Part shown: positions 44,409 to 53,568 of the stretch, piece after piece
Numbering within the stretch: position 1 is the stretch's first letter
Layout of the letters: every line of letters starts with the position of its first letter
From: Paracoccaceae bacterium
GTDB taxonomy: Bacteria > Pseudomonadota > Alphaproteobacteria > Rhodobacterales > Rhodobacteraceae
Assembly: GCA_030750975.1 (NCBI GenBank)
Contig: JASMHC010000017.1
Span: 46,863 to 110,862 of the forward strand
Length of the DNA: 64,000 bases
Reading direction: 5' to 3'
Notes under the pieces: model-generated
What the model was told of the DNA's origin: nothing
The model's database searches: none
Seen by the model: the letters and a program-made list of their open reading frames with translations, nothing else
Made by a program: the position numbers and the translations under genes

Positions 44409-45757
44409 CGGTTCGTCCGGACGACCTGAGCGCCCAGCCCTGACATCAGGTCTTCAAAGATCGGGAACGAGGTGGCAATCGGACCGCCGTCATCGACGCT
44501 GACCGGTGATTGCGCGGCCATGCCCATGACCATAAAGCTCATCGCGATGCGGTGATCGAGTTCGCTTGCCGCGGTGCCGCCGCCCGGCACCTTGCCATGG
44601 CCGAGGCCCGTGACCGTCCACCAATCCTCGCCCTCGTTCACCTCGACCCCGTTTGCCCGCAGCCCCTTGGCCATCGCATCAATCCGGTCGCTTTCCTTGA
44701 CACGCAGCTCTTTGACGCCCGCCATATAGGTGTCGCCCTGCGCGAACGCGGCGACCACCGACAGCACCGGATATTCGTCAATCATGCTGGCCGCACGGTC
44801 CGGCGGCACGGCGATGCCTTTCAGACCGGGCGAGAATTTCGCCCGCAGATCGGCGACAGGTTCGCCGCCTTCTTCGCGCATGTTCTCAAAGGTCAGGTCC
44901 GCGCCCATGTCTTGCAGGGTAAAGAACAGCCCCGCCCGCGTCGGGTTCAGGCCGATATTGGGCACCAGCACATCCGAGCCGGGCACGATCAGCGCCGCAC
45001 AGACCGGAAACGCGGCCGAGCTGGGATCGCGCGGCACTACGATGGTTTGCGGTTTCAGCTCTGGCTGGCCCTTCAGGGTGATCACCCGACCCTCTTCAGT
45101 ATCTTCGGTCGTGATATCCGCGCCAAAACCGGCCAGCATCCGTTCCGTATGGTCGCGGGTGGCCTCTTTTTCGATCACGACGCTTTCGCCCGGTGCGTTC
45201 AGCGCCGCCAGCAGAACGGCGGATTTCACCTGCGCCGAAGGCACCGGCACCGTGAAACGCACTGGCATCGGTTCGCGCGCGCCGACAACCGTCAGCGGCA
45301 GCCGCCCCCCGGATCGGCCAACGGTTTGGGCGCCGAACAGGGCAATCGGGTCGGTGACACGCGCCATCGGGCGTTTGTTCAGGCTGGCATCACCGGTAAA
45401 AGTGGCGGTGATCGGCGAGGTCGCCATCGACCCCATGATCAGCCGCACACCCGTGCCCGAGTTGCCGCAGTCGATCACCTGATCCGGCTCGGCAAATCCG
45501 CCGACCCCGACACCATGCACCGACCATTCGCCACCGCCGTGATTGGTCACTTCGGCCCCGAAAGCCTGCATCGCCCTGGCGGTGTCCAGAACATCCTCGC
45601 CTTCCAGAAGACCGGTTATCCGGGTCTCGCCCACGGCCATCGCCCCAAGGATCAGCGAGCGGTGGGAAATCGATTTGTCGCCGGGCACATTGGCGGTGCC
45701 TTTCAACGGCCCACAAGGGCGGGAAGTCATCGGAATGGGGGCGCCGTGGCCTGACAT
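44405..45757 (-). CDS. aroA: 3-phosphoshikimate 1-carboxyvinyltransferase (EPSP synthase), class II
   Basis: 450-aa shikimate-pathway enzyme joining PEP to shikimate-3-phosphate. [10 protein letters not shown] is at 24-33. Class II hallmarks R-x-H-x-E (TRDHTE), SAQ-x-K and N-P-T-R are present, and overall it resembles the Agrobacterium CP4 enzyme. At the position of CP4 Ala100 it has Gly101 (GNSGTG), as in class I. Start 45757 has GAGGGA upstream; the frame from 45802 adds 15 residues. It heads the aroA-cmk operon. Confidence 0.94.
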   Translation of the reverse strand: MSGHGAPIPMTSRPCGPLKGTANVPGDKSISHRSLILGAMAVGETRITGLLEGEDVLDTARAMQAFGAEVTNHGGGEWSVHGVGVGGFAEPDQVIDCGNSGTGVRLIMGSMATSPITATFTGDASLNKRPMARVTDPIALFGAQTVGRSGGRLPLTVVGAREPMPVRFTVPVPSAQVKSAVLLAALNAPGESVVIEKEATRDHTERMLAGFGADITTEDTEEGRVITLKGQPELKPQTIVVPRDPSSAAFPVCAALIVPGSDVLVPNIGLNPTRAGLFFTLQDMGADLTFENMREEGGEPVADLRAKFSPGLKGIAVPPDRAASMIDEYPVLSVVAAFAQGDTYMAGVKELRVKESDRIDAMAKGLRANGVEVNEGEDWWTVTGLGHGKVPGGGTAASELDHRIAMSFMVMGMAAQSPVSVDDGGPIATSFPIFEDLMSGLGAQVVRTNR

Positions 45758-45900
45758 ATTCTGTCCCTCTAATTCGCGTTCAAAGCCTGATAGCGCAAGC
45801 ATCCGGCGGGGTCCATCGCCGCAACCCAGAATGGGCGCTTTTCTATCCCGAAGGTTTCAATATATAATGCGCATTACGAGGCATTAGGCAGAGGTAAGTC

Positions 45901-46071
45901 GTGGATATCGTCATTGTCATATCCGCAATGGTGGCCGTGGCCAGCGCCATATGGCTTATGACGCTTGTCTTGTCGACGGCGACCACAACGTCGGGCCGGC
46001 CTCCGATTACGCTGGTTTTGCTTTTGCTGATCGCGCTGGTACTGCTCTTCTGGGCGCTGGTGAACCGCTGA
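45901..46071 (+). CDS. Small two-helix membrane protein
   Basis: A GTG-started frame encodes 56 residues with two hydrophobic helices (about 2-22 and 36-54) joined by a short polar loop STATTTSGRPP. AGAGGT lies just upstream of the GTG. It fills the gap between divergent aroA and convergent trmB and has the third-position GC bias of its neighbours. No family is recognised. It could be a membrane microprotein; if GTG 45901 is wrong, ATG 45928 would remove most of helix 1. Confidence 0.55.
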   Translation: MDIVIVISAMVAVASAIWLMTLVLSTATTTSGRPPITLVLLLLIALVLLFWALVNR

Positions 46072-46076
46072 TCCGG

Positions 46077-46790
46077 TCAGACCTTGCGGAAGGTCAGATA
46101 ATGCGGCCTGCGCCCTTCGCGAAACGCTTTTTGTTCATAGCGGGTGGAAATCCAGTCGCCCCACGGGTCGCGCCAGTCCGAGGGCTTCCCGGCCAGCCAC
46201 TCAAACCCCGCTTTCGGCACCTGCTCAAGCGTCTGACGCACATAGTCGGGAATGTCCGTCGCCACCCGGAAAATCGCGCCGGGTTTCAAAACCCGCGCCA
46301 AAGGGCCAAGATGTTCGGGCGTAACAAAGCGCCGACGGTGGTGACGCTTCTTCGGCCACGGGTCGGGATACAGCAGAAACGCCTTTGAGACCGACCCGTC
46401 CGGCAGAACGTCAAACATATCCCGCGCATCACCGGGATGAACGCGGATATTGTCGCAACCTGAATCACGGATCTTACCCAGCAGCATCGCCACGCCGTTG
46501 ATATAGGGTTCGCAGCCAATGAAGCCGATATCGGGGTTTTGCGCGGCCTGATGCACCATATGCTCGCCCCCGCCAAAACCGATCTCCAGCCAGACATCCT
46601 TGCCGCCGAAAAGCGCGGTCAGGTCGATTTTGTCACGGTTCGGATTGGTCTCCCACGACACATCGCCGGGGGCCAGCGCCGCAAGATCAGCGTCAAGCCA
46701 TTCTTCCTGAGACTTTCGCAAGCCCTTGCCTTTGAAGCGGCCATAAAAATTGCGCCAAGGTGCGCCGGAGGGGTGTTTGGTATCGGTCAT
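46077..46790 (-). CDS. trmB: tRNA (guanine-N7-)-methyltransferase
   Basis: 237-aa SAM-dependent enzyme forming m7G46 in tRNA. The SAM-binding LEIGFGGGEH near residue 72, IGCEPYINGV and the PDPWPKKRHHRRRF catalytic/RNA-binding motif near 147-160 are clear. It normally follows metK directly; here a BASS transporter gene separates them. Convergent with the small membrane protein (5-bp gap). Confidence 0.92.
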   Translation of the reverse strand: MTDTKHPSGAPWRNFYGRFKGKGLRKSQEEWLDADLAALAPGDVSWETNPNRDKIDLTALFGGKDVWLEIGFGGGEHMVHQAAQNPDIGFIGCEPYINGVAMLLGKIRDSGCDNIRVHPGDARDMFDVLPDGSVSKAFLLYPDPWPKKRHHRRRFVTPEHLGPLARVLKPGAIFRVATDIPDYVRQTLEQVPKAGFEWLAGKPSDWRDPWGDWISTRYEQKAFREGRRPHYLTFRKV

Positions 46791-46903
46791 GGGGGGCGTT
46801 TAATAGGTGTTCAAAGATCAATCAATGCGAACCCGCGCGACCGCCCCCAAGGGCGGACGATGACCTAAGAGTTTCGCAACCATGAATCCCGTCCGTTGAA
46901 CAC

Positions 46904-47761
46904 TCAGCGCCCGAATAGGCCCTTCAACACAAACATCCCCGGGATCGTGACGATATACATCGTGATCCCGTAAACAGCCGCCGGAAGCGCATACTCAGGG
47001 ATACCTCCTGCCTGCGCCACAAGACCGGCGACCGCGATGCCCAGCGTGCCGTTTTGCACCCCCATCTCGATCGAGATGCTGAGGCCGTCATCGCCGGTCA
47101 GGCCGACCATACGCGAAATCAAAACGCCGAGGATCAGCAAAACCGCATTGAACACGATCAGGATCGGGCCGAGCGTTCCGATATTGGCAATGAACAAATC
47201 CCAATTGGTCGCCAAAGCTGCCGCGATGATCACCACGAACAACACGGTCGCAATGATGGACACCGCCCGCTCGGTCCGTTCGGCAAATGCGGTGGCCAGG
47301 ACGCGCACCAGCATCCCGATGATCACCGGCACTGCGGTGATTGCAAACATCGTAACTGCGATGCCAGTCACGTTGATGGACGGTGCGGCCTCGCCCAGAT
47401 ATCGTGTCGCCGCCCAACTGACCAATATCGGCACGGTCAGAACCGAAAGCAGGCTTACCACGGCTGTCAGAGTGATCGACAGGGCAACATTGCCCCCCGC
47501 CAGTTTGGTCAGGATATTGGTCGTCACCCCGCCGGGGCAAAACGCCAAAAGCATCACGCCGAAGGCAAGCGCCGGGGGCAGGTTCACCAGCATCAGGGCG
47601 AAAAAGGCCAGAACGGGCAACAGAACCACCTGTCCCAGTATCCCGGTGATCACCGCGCGCGGCACGCTTAGTACGCGGCCAAAATCGGCGAATGTCAGCC
47701 CGTAGCCCAAAGAAAACATGATCACTACCAGCGACAGCGGCAGACCCACATCAATCAACAT
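46904..47761 (-). CDS. Bile acid:sodium symporter family (BASS) transporter
   Basis: 285-aa membrane protein with about nine to ten helices and the family segments LLAFCPGGVTTNILTKLAGGN and MGVQNGTLGIAVA. Bacterial BASS proteins move organic anions such as pyruvate, pantoate or sulfonates with Na+; this substrate is unknown. Start 47761 is supported by GGGGGGAA upstream; the frame from 47800 adds 13 residues. It lies between metK and trmB, downstream of a strong metK terminator, so it has its own promoter. Confidence 0.85.
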   Translation of the reverse strand: MLIDVGLPLSLVVIMFSLGYGLTFADFGRVLSVPRAVITGILGQVVLLPVLAFFALMLVNLPPALAFGVMLLAFCPGGVTTNILTKLAGGNVALSITLTAVVSLLSVLTVPILVSWAATRYLGEAAPSINVTGIAVTMFAITAVPVIIGMLVRVLATAFAERTERAVSIIATVLFVVIIAAALATNWDLFIANIGTLGPILIVFNAVLLILGVLISRMVGLTGDDGLSISIEMGVQNGTLGIAVAGLVAQAGGIPEYALPAAVYGITMYIVTIPGMFVLKGLFGR

Positions 47762-47813
47762 ATCCGGTTCCCCCCTTATGTTTTTGGGCAACCGTTGCAC
47801 AGAAACGAAAAAA

Positions 47814-47845
47814 GGCCAAAGCTTTCCGTTTCGAAAGCCTTGGCC
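47814..47845 (-). terminator. Intrinsic terminator of metK
   Basis: On the minus strand GGCCAAGGCTTTC pairs with GAAAGCTTTGGCC (13-bp stem with one G-U) across a 6-nt loop and runs into TTTTTT. It lies 24 bp beyond the metK stop. Confidence 0.9.
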
Positions 47846-47868
47846 CGATGTTGTGATTAACGCCTGAT

Positions 47869-49047
47869 TTAGATCGCGTTCAGCAGATCATCCACCAGAT
47901 CCGTCCGCTCCCACGAGAAGCCGCCATCGGCCTCGGGGTCGCGGCCGAAATGGCCGTAGGCGGCTGTGCGCGAATAGATCGGTTTGTTCATGCCCAGCTT
48001 GGTGCGGATGCCGCGCGGGGTCAGGCTTAGGATTTGCGGAATGGCGGCCTCGATGGCGGCCTCGTCAACCTGTCCCGTCCCGTGGGTATCGACGAAAACC
48101 GACTGCGGTTCGGCCACGCCAATGGCGTATGACAGCTGCAAGGTGCAGCGATCCGCCAGACCCGCCGCAACGATGTTTTTCGCCAGATATCGCGCAGCAT
48201 AGGCCGCCGAGCGGTCCACCTTGGTCGGGTCTTTGCCCGAGAACGCGCCGCCGCCATGCGGAGCCGCGCCACCGTAGGTGTCCACGATGATCTTGCGACC
48301 GGTCAGGCCCGCGTCGCCGTCCGGGCCGCCGATCATGAAAGTGCCGGTCGGGTTGACGTGCCAGACGGTGTCGTCGGTCAGCCAACCGTCGGGTAGAACC
48401 TCTTCGATATAGGGCTTAACAATGGCGCGTATCTCGTCCGAGCTTTTTTCCACAAGGTGCTGTGTCGACAAAACAACCGAAGTCACATCCACCGGTTTGC
48501 CATCCACATAGCGCACCGACAGCTGAGACTTGGCGTCGGGTCCCAATACCTTTTGTTCACCTGATTTGCGCACCTCGGCCAAGCGGCGCAGGATCGCGTG
48601 GGCGTATTGGATCGGGGCGGGCATCAGCGCGGGGGTTTCGTTGGTCGCATAGCCGAACATGATCCCCTGATCGCCGGCACCTTCGTCCTTGTTCTCGGCC
48701 GCGTCCACGCCTTGCGCAATATGTGCCGATTGTTCGTGCAGCAGGTTGGTGACTTCCAAGGTCCGCCAATGAAACTCGTCCTGTTCGTATCCGATATCTT
48801 TGACGCAATCGCGAACAATGTGCGCAAGATTGTCTTTGAAATGCGTAAGCTTGTCCTTGTCCGACAGGCCGACCTCGCCTCCGATCACAACACGGTTGGT
48901 GGTGGCAAAGGTTTCGCAGGCAACCCGCGCTTCGGGTTCTTCCGAAAGAAAAGCGTCCAGCACCGCATCGGAAATCCGGTCGCATACCTTATCGGGGTGG
49001 CCCTCTGATACGGATTCAGAGGTAAATACGTAGTTCTGTCGTAACAT
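47869..49047 (-). CDS. metK: S-adenosylmethionine synthetase
   Basis: 392-aa methionine adenosyltransferase making SAM from methionine and ATP. The methionine-site SEGHPDK (near 14-20), [12 protein letters not shown] (near 125-136) and phosphate-binding [16 protein letters not shown] (near 266-281) are all present. A SAM/SAH riboswitch overlaps its ribosome-binding site, so translation should fall when SAM is abundant. It is flanked by lnt upstream and its own terminator downstream. Confidence 0.96.
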   Translation of the reverse strand: MLRQNYVFTSESVSEGHPDKVCDRISDAVLDAFLSEEPEARVACETFATTNRVVIGGEVGLSDKDKLTHFKDNLAHIVRDCVKDIGYEQDEFHWRTLEVTNLLHEQSAHIAQGVDAAENKDEGAGDQGIMFGYATNETPALMPAPIQYAHAILRRLAEVRKSGEQKVLGPDAKSQLSVRYVDGKPVDVTSVVLSTQHLVEKSSDEIRAIVKPYIEEVLPDGWLTDDTVWHVNPTGTFMIGGPDGDAGLTGRKIIVDTYGGAAPHGGGAFSGKDPTKVDRSAAYAARYLAKNIVAAGLADRCTLQLSYAIGVAEPQSVFVDTHGTGQVDEAAIEAAIPQILSLTPRGIRTKLGMNKPIYSRTAAYGHFGRDPEADGGFSWERTDLVDDLLNAI

Positions 49048-49053
49048 GAGAAG

Positions 49054-49098
49054 TGCTCCATTAACAATTCGCCCGACACGCCAGGAAGCCGTTGTGAG
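49054..49098 (-). promoter_or_regulatory. SAM/SAH riboswitch upstream of metK
   Basis: On the minus strand CACAACGGCTTCCTGGCGTG (49096-49077) followed after 17 nt by GGAGCA (49059-49054) matches the conserved sequence of the SAM/SAH riboswitch class found before metK in Rhodobacterales. The GGAGCA segment forms the pseudoknot helix and is also the metK Shine-Dalgarno, ending six bases before the ATG. Ligand binding therefore should hide the ribosome-binding site. Identification is from remembered consensus. Confidence 0.9.
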
Positions 49099-49134
49099 GG
49101 GATGGATTTTCAGTAAATGCCCAAGACTCCGCCG

Positions 49135-50592
49135 TCAAATGGTATTTCGTCTGACGCGCAGCAGGACGGTGAACAACATGGCGATCAGAAGGACTCCGAT
49201 CGGTAAATCTCCAGTTTTTGAATAAATCGTTGGGGGCAGCGTTGCGGGCAGATAGGTATCCAGCTTGCCCTGCACCCCAAGCGGAAGGCTGTCGACGATG
49301 CGCCCCCGCGCATCAATCACCGCCGACACACCGGTATTGGCCACACGGATCATCGGCAGGCCCTGCTCGATCGACCGCAGGCGCGCCTGGGCAAGATGTT
49401 GATAGGGACCCGAAAACTCACCAAACCAGGCGTCATTGGTGATCTGCAACAGCAGGTCGGGGCGCTGCTCGGTCCGCAGGTTCTGCGGGAACACGGCCTC
49501 GTAGCAGATCAGCGGCAGCACCGCGCCGATGCCCTCGAGTTCGATCAGCTGCGGTCCCGGTCCGGCGGCAAAGCCCGAACCGTCCTCGGCCGCCAGACCG
49601 CGCAGCCCCCAGCGGGCCAGAAATTCGCCCAGCGGCAGATATTCCCCGAACGGCACCAGATAGTGCTTGTCATAGGTCTGGGTTAATTGCCCCTGCGCGT
49701 CCAGCACTGCCAGAGAATTGTATAAAAGCGGCTCGTCCAGGCGCTGCACGCCCGTCACCACCGTTGCGCCACCCGCGGCGGCGGCCATCTGCTCAAACAG
49801 GGGGTCCGCATAGGGTATGGCGTAAGGAATGGCGGTTTCGGGCCAGATCACCACATCCGGTTCGCCGGGTTCCGAGGTCAGATCAATCTGTCGGTTGAAA
49901 AAGCCTTCGATCTTGTCGCGATCCCATTTTTCGTCCTGCGGCACATTCGGCTGGATCAACCGGACCTTCGCCCCGCCATCGGGAATGGTCGCGGCAGGCA
50001 GCGGGATCAGGCTGAGGATCACCAGCGCCGCCAAACCGGCGCGAAAGGCCCGTATCCGCGAAAAGCCGAACACCAAAAGCGCGGCACTCAGGAACAGCAG
50101 GGTATTCAGCCCATGCGCCCCGATAAAGGCGCTCAGCTGGGCCACGGGCGAATTGATCCAGGCATGGGCCGGCATGGCCCAGGGAAAACCGGTGAACAAA
50201 TAGGCGCGCAGCAATTCCGCCAAAGCCATCGCCACCGCCCAGACCAAAGGCCCGCCGCGCAAGGCAAAGGCCAGACGGAAGCCTGCGGCCCAGAACAGCG
50301 CCAGCCCGCCCGCCATACCGGCAAGCGCGAAAGGGGCCATCCAGCCGGTGGCGGCGACATCAACAAGAAACGGTTCGACTATCCAGTGCAGGGCCACGGC
50401 GAAATAGCCGGTGCCAAAGAACCAGCCGGTCCAGAACACCTGCCGCCCTGTGCCCTGACGGGTGAACAGCCAATAGCCCGCCATCAGGCCGAGCAAGGTT
50501 GGCACGCCCCAATTCACCGGCGCCTGCCCCAGTGCCGCCAAGGCACCGGCACCAAGCATGGTCAGTCTGGAACCCGAGGTCAGCCAGCGCAT
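49135..50592 (-). CDS. lnt: Apolipoprotein N-acyltransferase
   Basis: 485-aa inner-membrane enzyme that adds the third acyl chain to lipoproteins. The N-terminal ~200 residues hold six or seven helices, and a periplasmic nitrilase-like domain follows with the catalytic triad Glu252 (IWPETAIPY), Lys309 (YDKHYLVPFGEYLP) and Cys363 (LICYEAVFP). One hydrophobic helix closes the C-terminus. It lies in the conserved phoH-ybeY-corC-lnt order. Confidence 0.93.
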   Translation of the reverse strand: MRWLTSGSRLTMLGAGALAALGQAPVNWGVPTLLGLMAGYWLFTRQGTGRQVFWTGWFFGTGYFAVALHWIVEPFLVDVAATGWMAPFALAGMAGGLALFWAAGFRLAFALRGGPLVWAVAMALAELLRAYLFTGFPWAMPAHAWINSPVAQLSAFIGAHGLNTLLFLSAALLVFGFSRIRAFRAGLAALVILSLIPLPAATIPDGGAKVRLIQPNVPQDEKWDRDKIEGFFNRQIDLTSEPGEPDVVIWPETAIPYAIPYADPLFEQMAAAAGGATVVTGVQRLDEPLLYNSLAVLDAQGQLTQTYDKHYLVPFGEYLPLGEFLARWGLRGLAAEDGSGFAAGPGPQLIELEGIGAVLPLICYEAVFPQNLRTEQRPDLLLQITNDAWFGEFSGPYQHLAQARLRSIEQGLPMIRVANTGVSAVIDARGRIVDSLPLGVQGKLDTYLPATLPPTIYSKTGDLPIGVLLIAMLFTVLLRVRRNTI

Positions 50593-50602
50593 CTTGTGAA
50601 GG

Positions 50603-51487
50603 TCAGTCCGAGGCGGGCGGGATCACCACCCGCATCCGTTTAAGCCGACGGGGATCGGCGTCGAGCACGTGGAATTCCGCGCCGCAGGGGTGTTCGATCA
50701 CCTCGCCCCGCACGGGCACATGACCGGCCAGCATAAAGACAAGGCCGCCCAGCGTATCGATTTCCTCGGCGTCGATATCTTCATGCGCTGTCAGGTCAAT
50801 ACCAATCTCGGACTGGAATTCATCCAGAGGCGACCGCGCCAGCGCCACGTATTGGCCCGGCTTTTCGCGCGACCAGAACTTGCCCTCGTCCACGTCATGT
50901 TCGTCTTCGATTTCGCCCACGACCTGTTCAATCAGGTCCTCGATCGTCAACAGCCCGTCCACACCGCCATATTCGTCGATCACCAGCGCCATATGTCTGC
51001 GTTCCGCCTGCATCTTGGTCAGCAAAACCCCGATCTGCATCGAAGGCGGCACGAACAGCAACGGGCGCAGCAGTGATTTCAGATCGAACACCGCCTGATC
51101 GCCCTGAAACACATGCCGCAGCGAAAAATCCTTAAGATGGATCATCCCGACCGGCTGGTCCAGCGTTTCGTGATAGACCGGCAGGCGGGTCAGCCCGCTT
51201 TCGCTGAACACGCGGACCAGTTCCTCTTTTCCGATATCTTCGGCCACGGCGATGATTTCGGCCTTGGGAATGGCCACATCTTCAACCCGCATACGGCGCA
51301 GGTTGATCATGCCGTGGCTTTGCGATCGCGGGGGGGTGGCCACAACCGGGGCCTGCCCGTTCACGGCGGCCGGTTTTCGCCCGAAAAGATTTGCCAGAAT
51401 GCCGCCTTTGCCAGCGGACTTATCCTTGTTTTGATCCTGTTGCGCGCCTTGCGCTGCGTTAGAGGATCCCTCGATGGTATCGCCCAT
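50603..51487 (-). CDS. CorC/HlyC-type CBS domain protein (magnesium/cobalt efflux family)
   Basis: 294-aa cytoplasmic protein with two CBS domains (about 75-190, including VIDEYGGVDGLLTIEDLIE) and a C-terminal CorC_HlyC transporter-associated domain. The first ~60 residues are low-complexity and charged. It is in the ybeY-corC-lnt operon, as in many proteobacteria. The ion-efflux role of CorC is indirect. This family is unrelated to the HlyC acyltransferase at 40191. Confidence 0.87.
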   Translation of the reverse strand: MGDTIEGSSNAAQGAQQDQNKDKSAGKGGILANLFGRKPAAVNGQAPVVATPPRSQSHGMINLRRMRVEDVAIPKAEIIAVAEDIGKEELVRVFSESGLTRLPVYHETLDQPVGMIHLKDFSLRHVFQGDQAVFDLKSLLRPLLFVPPSMQIGVLLTKMQAERRHMALVIDEYGGVDGLLTIEDLIEQVVGEIEDEHDVDEGKFWSREKPGQYVALARSPLDEFQSEIGIDLTAHEDIDAEEIDTLGGLVFMLAGHVPVRGEVIEHPCGAEFHVLDADPRRLKRMRVVIPPASD

Positions 51488-51501
51488 TGTTCCTTTCCAA
51501 A

Positions 51502-52011
51502 TCAGGCGTCGTCCGCCTCTGGGATGTAATATGGGTCACGAATGCCCATTTTGCAAAGTATCTCGGTCTCAATTCTTTCCATCAGCGTGGCGTCTGCGTC
51601 ACGGATGTGATCGTAACCCAGCAAATGCAGGATGCCGTGGACCAGAAGATGGGTGACATGGTCGCCAAAAGGTTTGCCCTGTTCCCGCGCTTCACGCTGG
51701 CAGGTTTCATAGGCAATCGCAATGTCACCCAGCTCGGGGTCAGGGCCATCAGGCGGCCCGGGGGCGTCGCCATCCTGCGCTGCGCCGCGTTCGTCTGATG
51801 GCCATGACAAGACATTGGTCGCCTGCGGCTTGTCGCGGAAATCGCCGTTCAGTTCGGCGATACGGGCATCGTCGCAGCCCATGATGCAGATTTCCCAATC
51901 GTCGGGATCAAGGCTTAGATGTTCCAGCGTAGCCCGTTCCGCCCGTTCCGCCAGTGCCTCAAGGCCGGCATCCTGCCAGACCTTGGCTTCGATGATGACA
52001 TCGACCGTCAT
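51502..52011 (-). CDS. ybeY: Endoribonuclease YbeY (rRNA maturation)
   Basis: 169-aa metal-dependent RNase with the H-x-x-x-H-x-x-x-x-x-H zinc motif seen as HLLVHGILHLLGYDH near residues 123-137. It helps 16S rRNA 3'-end maturation and ribosome quality control. A Pro/Gly/Asp-rich insertion (around residues 82-93) is longer than in E. coli. The start overlaps the phoH stop by four bases. Confidence 0.92.
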   Translation of the reverse strand: MTVDVIIEAKVWQDAGLEALAERAERATLEHLSLDPDDWEICIMGCDDARIAELNGDFRDKPQATNVLSWPSDERGAAQDGDAPGPPDGPDPELGDIAIAYETCQREAREQGKPFGDHVTHLLVHGILHLLGYDHIRDADATLMERIETEILCKMGIRDPYYIPEADDA

Positions 52012-53021
52012 CGGCTTGTGGGATCGTCAGCGTCATAAGCCTCGATTATCGCGGCCACCAGCGGGTGGCGGACCACATCTTTTGACGAGAAATAGTTGAA
52101 GCTGATCTCGGGGATCGACCCAAGCAGGCGCTCGGCATCGCGCAGGCCCGAGGCCACGCCGCGCGGCAGGTCCACCTGAGACCGGTCGCCGGTGATCACC
52201 ATGCGCGACCCTTCGCCCAGACGGGTGAGGAACATCTTCATCTGCATCGTGGTGGCGTTCTGCGCTTCGTCCAGAACCACGAATGCATTCGACAATGTGC
52301 GCCCCCGCATAAAGGCCAGCGGGGCGATTTCGATGCGCTTTTCCTCGATCAGCTTGGCCACCTGCTTGCCGGGCAGGAAATCATTCAGCGCGTCGTAAAG
52401 CGGCTGCATGAAGGGATCGACCTTGTCTTTCATGTCGCCCGGCAGATAGCCCAGCTTTTCCCCTGCTTCGACCGCTGGGCGCGACAGGATGATGCGGTCC
52501 ACCTCGCCGTTGATGAATTTGTTCACGCCGACCGCGACAGCCAGATAGGTTTTGCCCGTCCCGGCCGGGCCGATGCCAAAGGCCAGCTCATTGCTGAACA
52601 AGGACCGGACATAGGCCTTTTGGGCGTCGGTGCGCGGTTCAACCAGTTTCTTGCGGGTCTTGATTTCGACCGGACCTTTGCCGAACATTTCAAGCTGGTC
52701 GGTTTCGCGGCCGCCAACCTCGTCCCCGCCCATGCGGATTTCACGGTCGATATCGGCAAATTCCACATGTTTGCCGCCTTCAAGCCGCTCGTAAAGATTG
52801 GTCAGAACCAAAGCCGCCTCGGCCCTTGGTGTTTCGTCACCGAAAATCGCCAGCTGATTTCCACGCCGCACGATCTGAACCGAGAATTGCCGCTCAACTT
52901 CTGCAAGGTTCTTGTCAAATTCACCGCATAATTCGATCAACAAGCGGTTATCGGGGAATTCGAGAAGGGTTTCGCCTGCCGGGGCAGGGGATGCTTGCGG
53001 GGGCAAAGTGGTGACGTTCAA
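52008..53021 (-). CDS. phoH: PhoH-like ATPase
   Basis: 337-aa P-loop ATPase with Walker A GPAGTGKTYL near residue 155 and Walker B VVLDEAQN near 256. An N-terminal KH-like region precedes the ATPase. It is coupled to ybeY and probably works with it on RNA. A terminator at 53117-53144 separates it from the upstream OmpA/lipoprotein pair, so it has its own promoter in the roughly 95 bp upstream of its start. Confidence 0.9.
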   Translation of the reverse strand: MNVTTLPPQASPAPAGETLLEFPDNRLLIELCGEFDKNLAEVERQFSVQIVRRGNQLAIFGDETPRAEAALVLTNLYERLEGGKHVEFADIDREIRMGGDEVGGRETDQLEMFGKGPVEIKTRKKLVEPRTDAQKAYVRSLFSNELAFGIGPAGTGKTYLAVAVGVNKFINGEVDRIILSRPAVEAGEKLGYLPGDMKDKVDPFMQPLYDALNDFLPGKQVAKLIEEKRIEIAPLAFMRGRTLSNAFVVLDEAQNATTMQMKMFLTRLGEGSRMVITGDRSQVDLPRGVASGLRDAERLLGSIPEISFNYFSSKDVVRHPLVAAIIEAYDADDPTSR

Positions 53022-53116
53022 CCAACGCTCCTGAAACTGAGTCTATAGGCCCATGCTGCCTAAATGTGGGCGTCCACGCAAGCGCACACACAAGATTTTC
53101 ACGTAAATGAAACAAA

Positions 53117-53144
53117 AACCGCCCAACCGTAAGGCAGGGCGGTT
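53117..53144 (-). terminator. Intrinsic terminator of the OmpA/lipoprotein pair
   Basis: On the minus strand AACCGCCC pairs with GGGCGGTT (53144-53137 with 53124-53117) across a 12-nt loop, followed by TTTGTTT. It lies just past the lipoprotein stop. Confidence 0.85.
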
Positions 53145-53166
53145 CAGATTGTGGTTTCCGATCAGC

Positions 53167-53556
53167 TTACTGGGTGTCGCCGATGATGCGGGTCGCACCG
53201 ATCTTGAAATTGCCATAGGCATAGCCCGGTTCGCCACCCTGGTTACAGACCGGACGGCCCGAGGCGTCCAGACGGGTGGTCAGGTACCCTTCGACACCGT
53301 CGTCGATAATCCAGTGCTGGCAGCCATTCGGGTCAATCCAGATACCCGCCTGCATATTGGTCAGCGGGCTGCGGTCGATCAGGCCGACATCCATGGTTTT
53401 ATCGCCCCGGCGGCCGGTAAAGGTGTTCCGCACCCCGAAAATCGCTTCTTCGTTATAGGCAAGATATTCTTCGCCTTGGCGTGCAAGGCCGACGCCTGTG
53501 CACCCTGCCAGAACCGAAAGCACTCCGAAGGCAATCAGGAACTTAAGCATTCTCAT
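53167..53556 (-). CDS. Putative lipoprotein sharing a module with the adjacent OmpA protein
   Basis: 129-aa protein with a lipoprotein signal peptide; the lipobox is LAGC with Cys19. A central module reads W-I-D-P-N-G-C-Q-H-W-I-I-D-D-G-V-E-G and ends GRPVCN; nearly the same module is found near the N-terminus of the OmpA-like protein encoded immediately upstream. The two Cys may form a disulfide. I know no named family for this module. It is 12 bp downstream of the OmpA gene and ends at a terminator, so the two form an operon. Confidence 0.72.
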   Translation of the reverse strand: MRMLKFLIAFGVLSVLAGCTGVGLARQGEEYLAYNEEAIFGVRNTFTGRRGDKTMDVGLIDRSPLTNMQAGIWIDPNGCQHWIIDDGVEGYLTTRLDASGRPVCNQGGEPGYAYGNFKIGATRIIGDTQ

Positions 53557-53568
53557 GTCAGCCTCCTT

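Noticed and set aside
44510..45754. 414-codon open frame antisense to aroA
   Set aside because: aroA is certain on the other strand. Long antisense frames are expected in GC-rich DNA, and the sequence is rich in Arg, His and Gln with no domain. The same applies to the long antisense frames over aglA (4657-5730), the CoA ligase (8586-9704) and the SulP gene (31663-32841).
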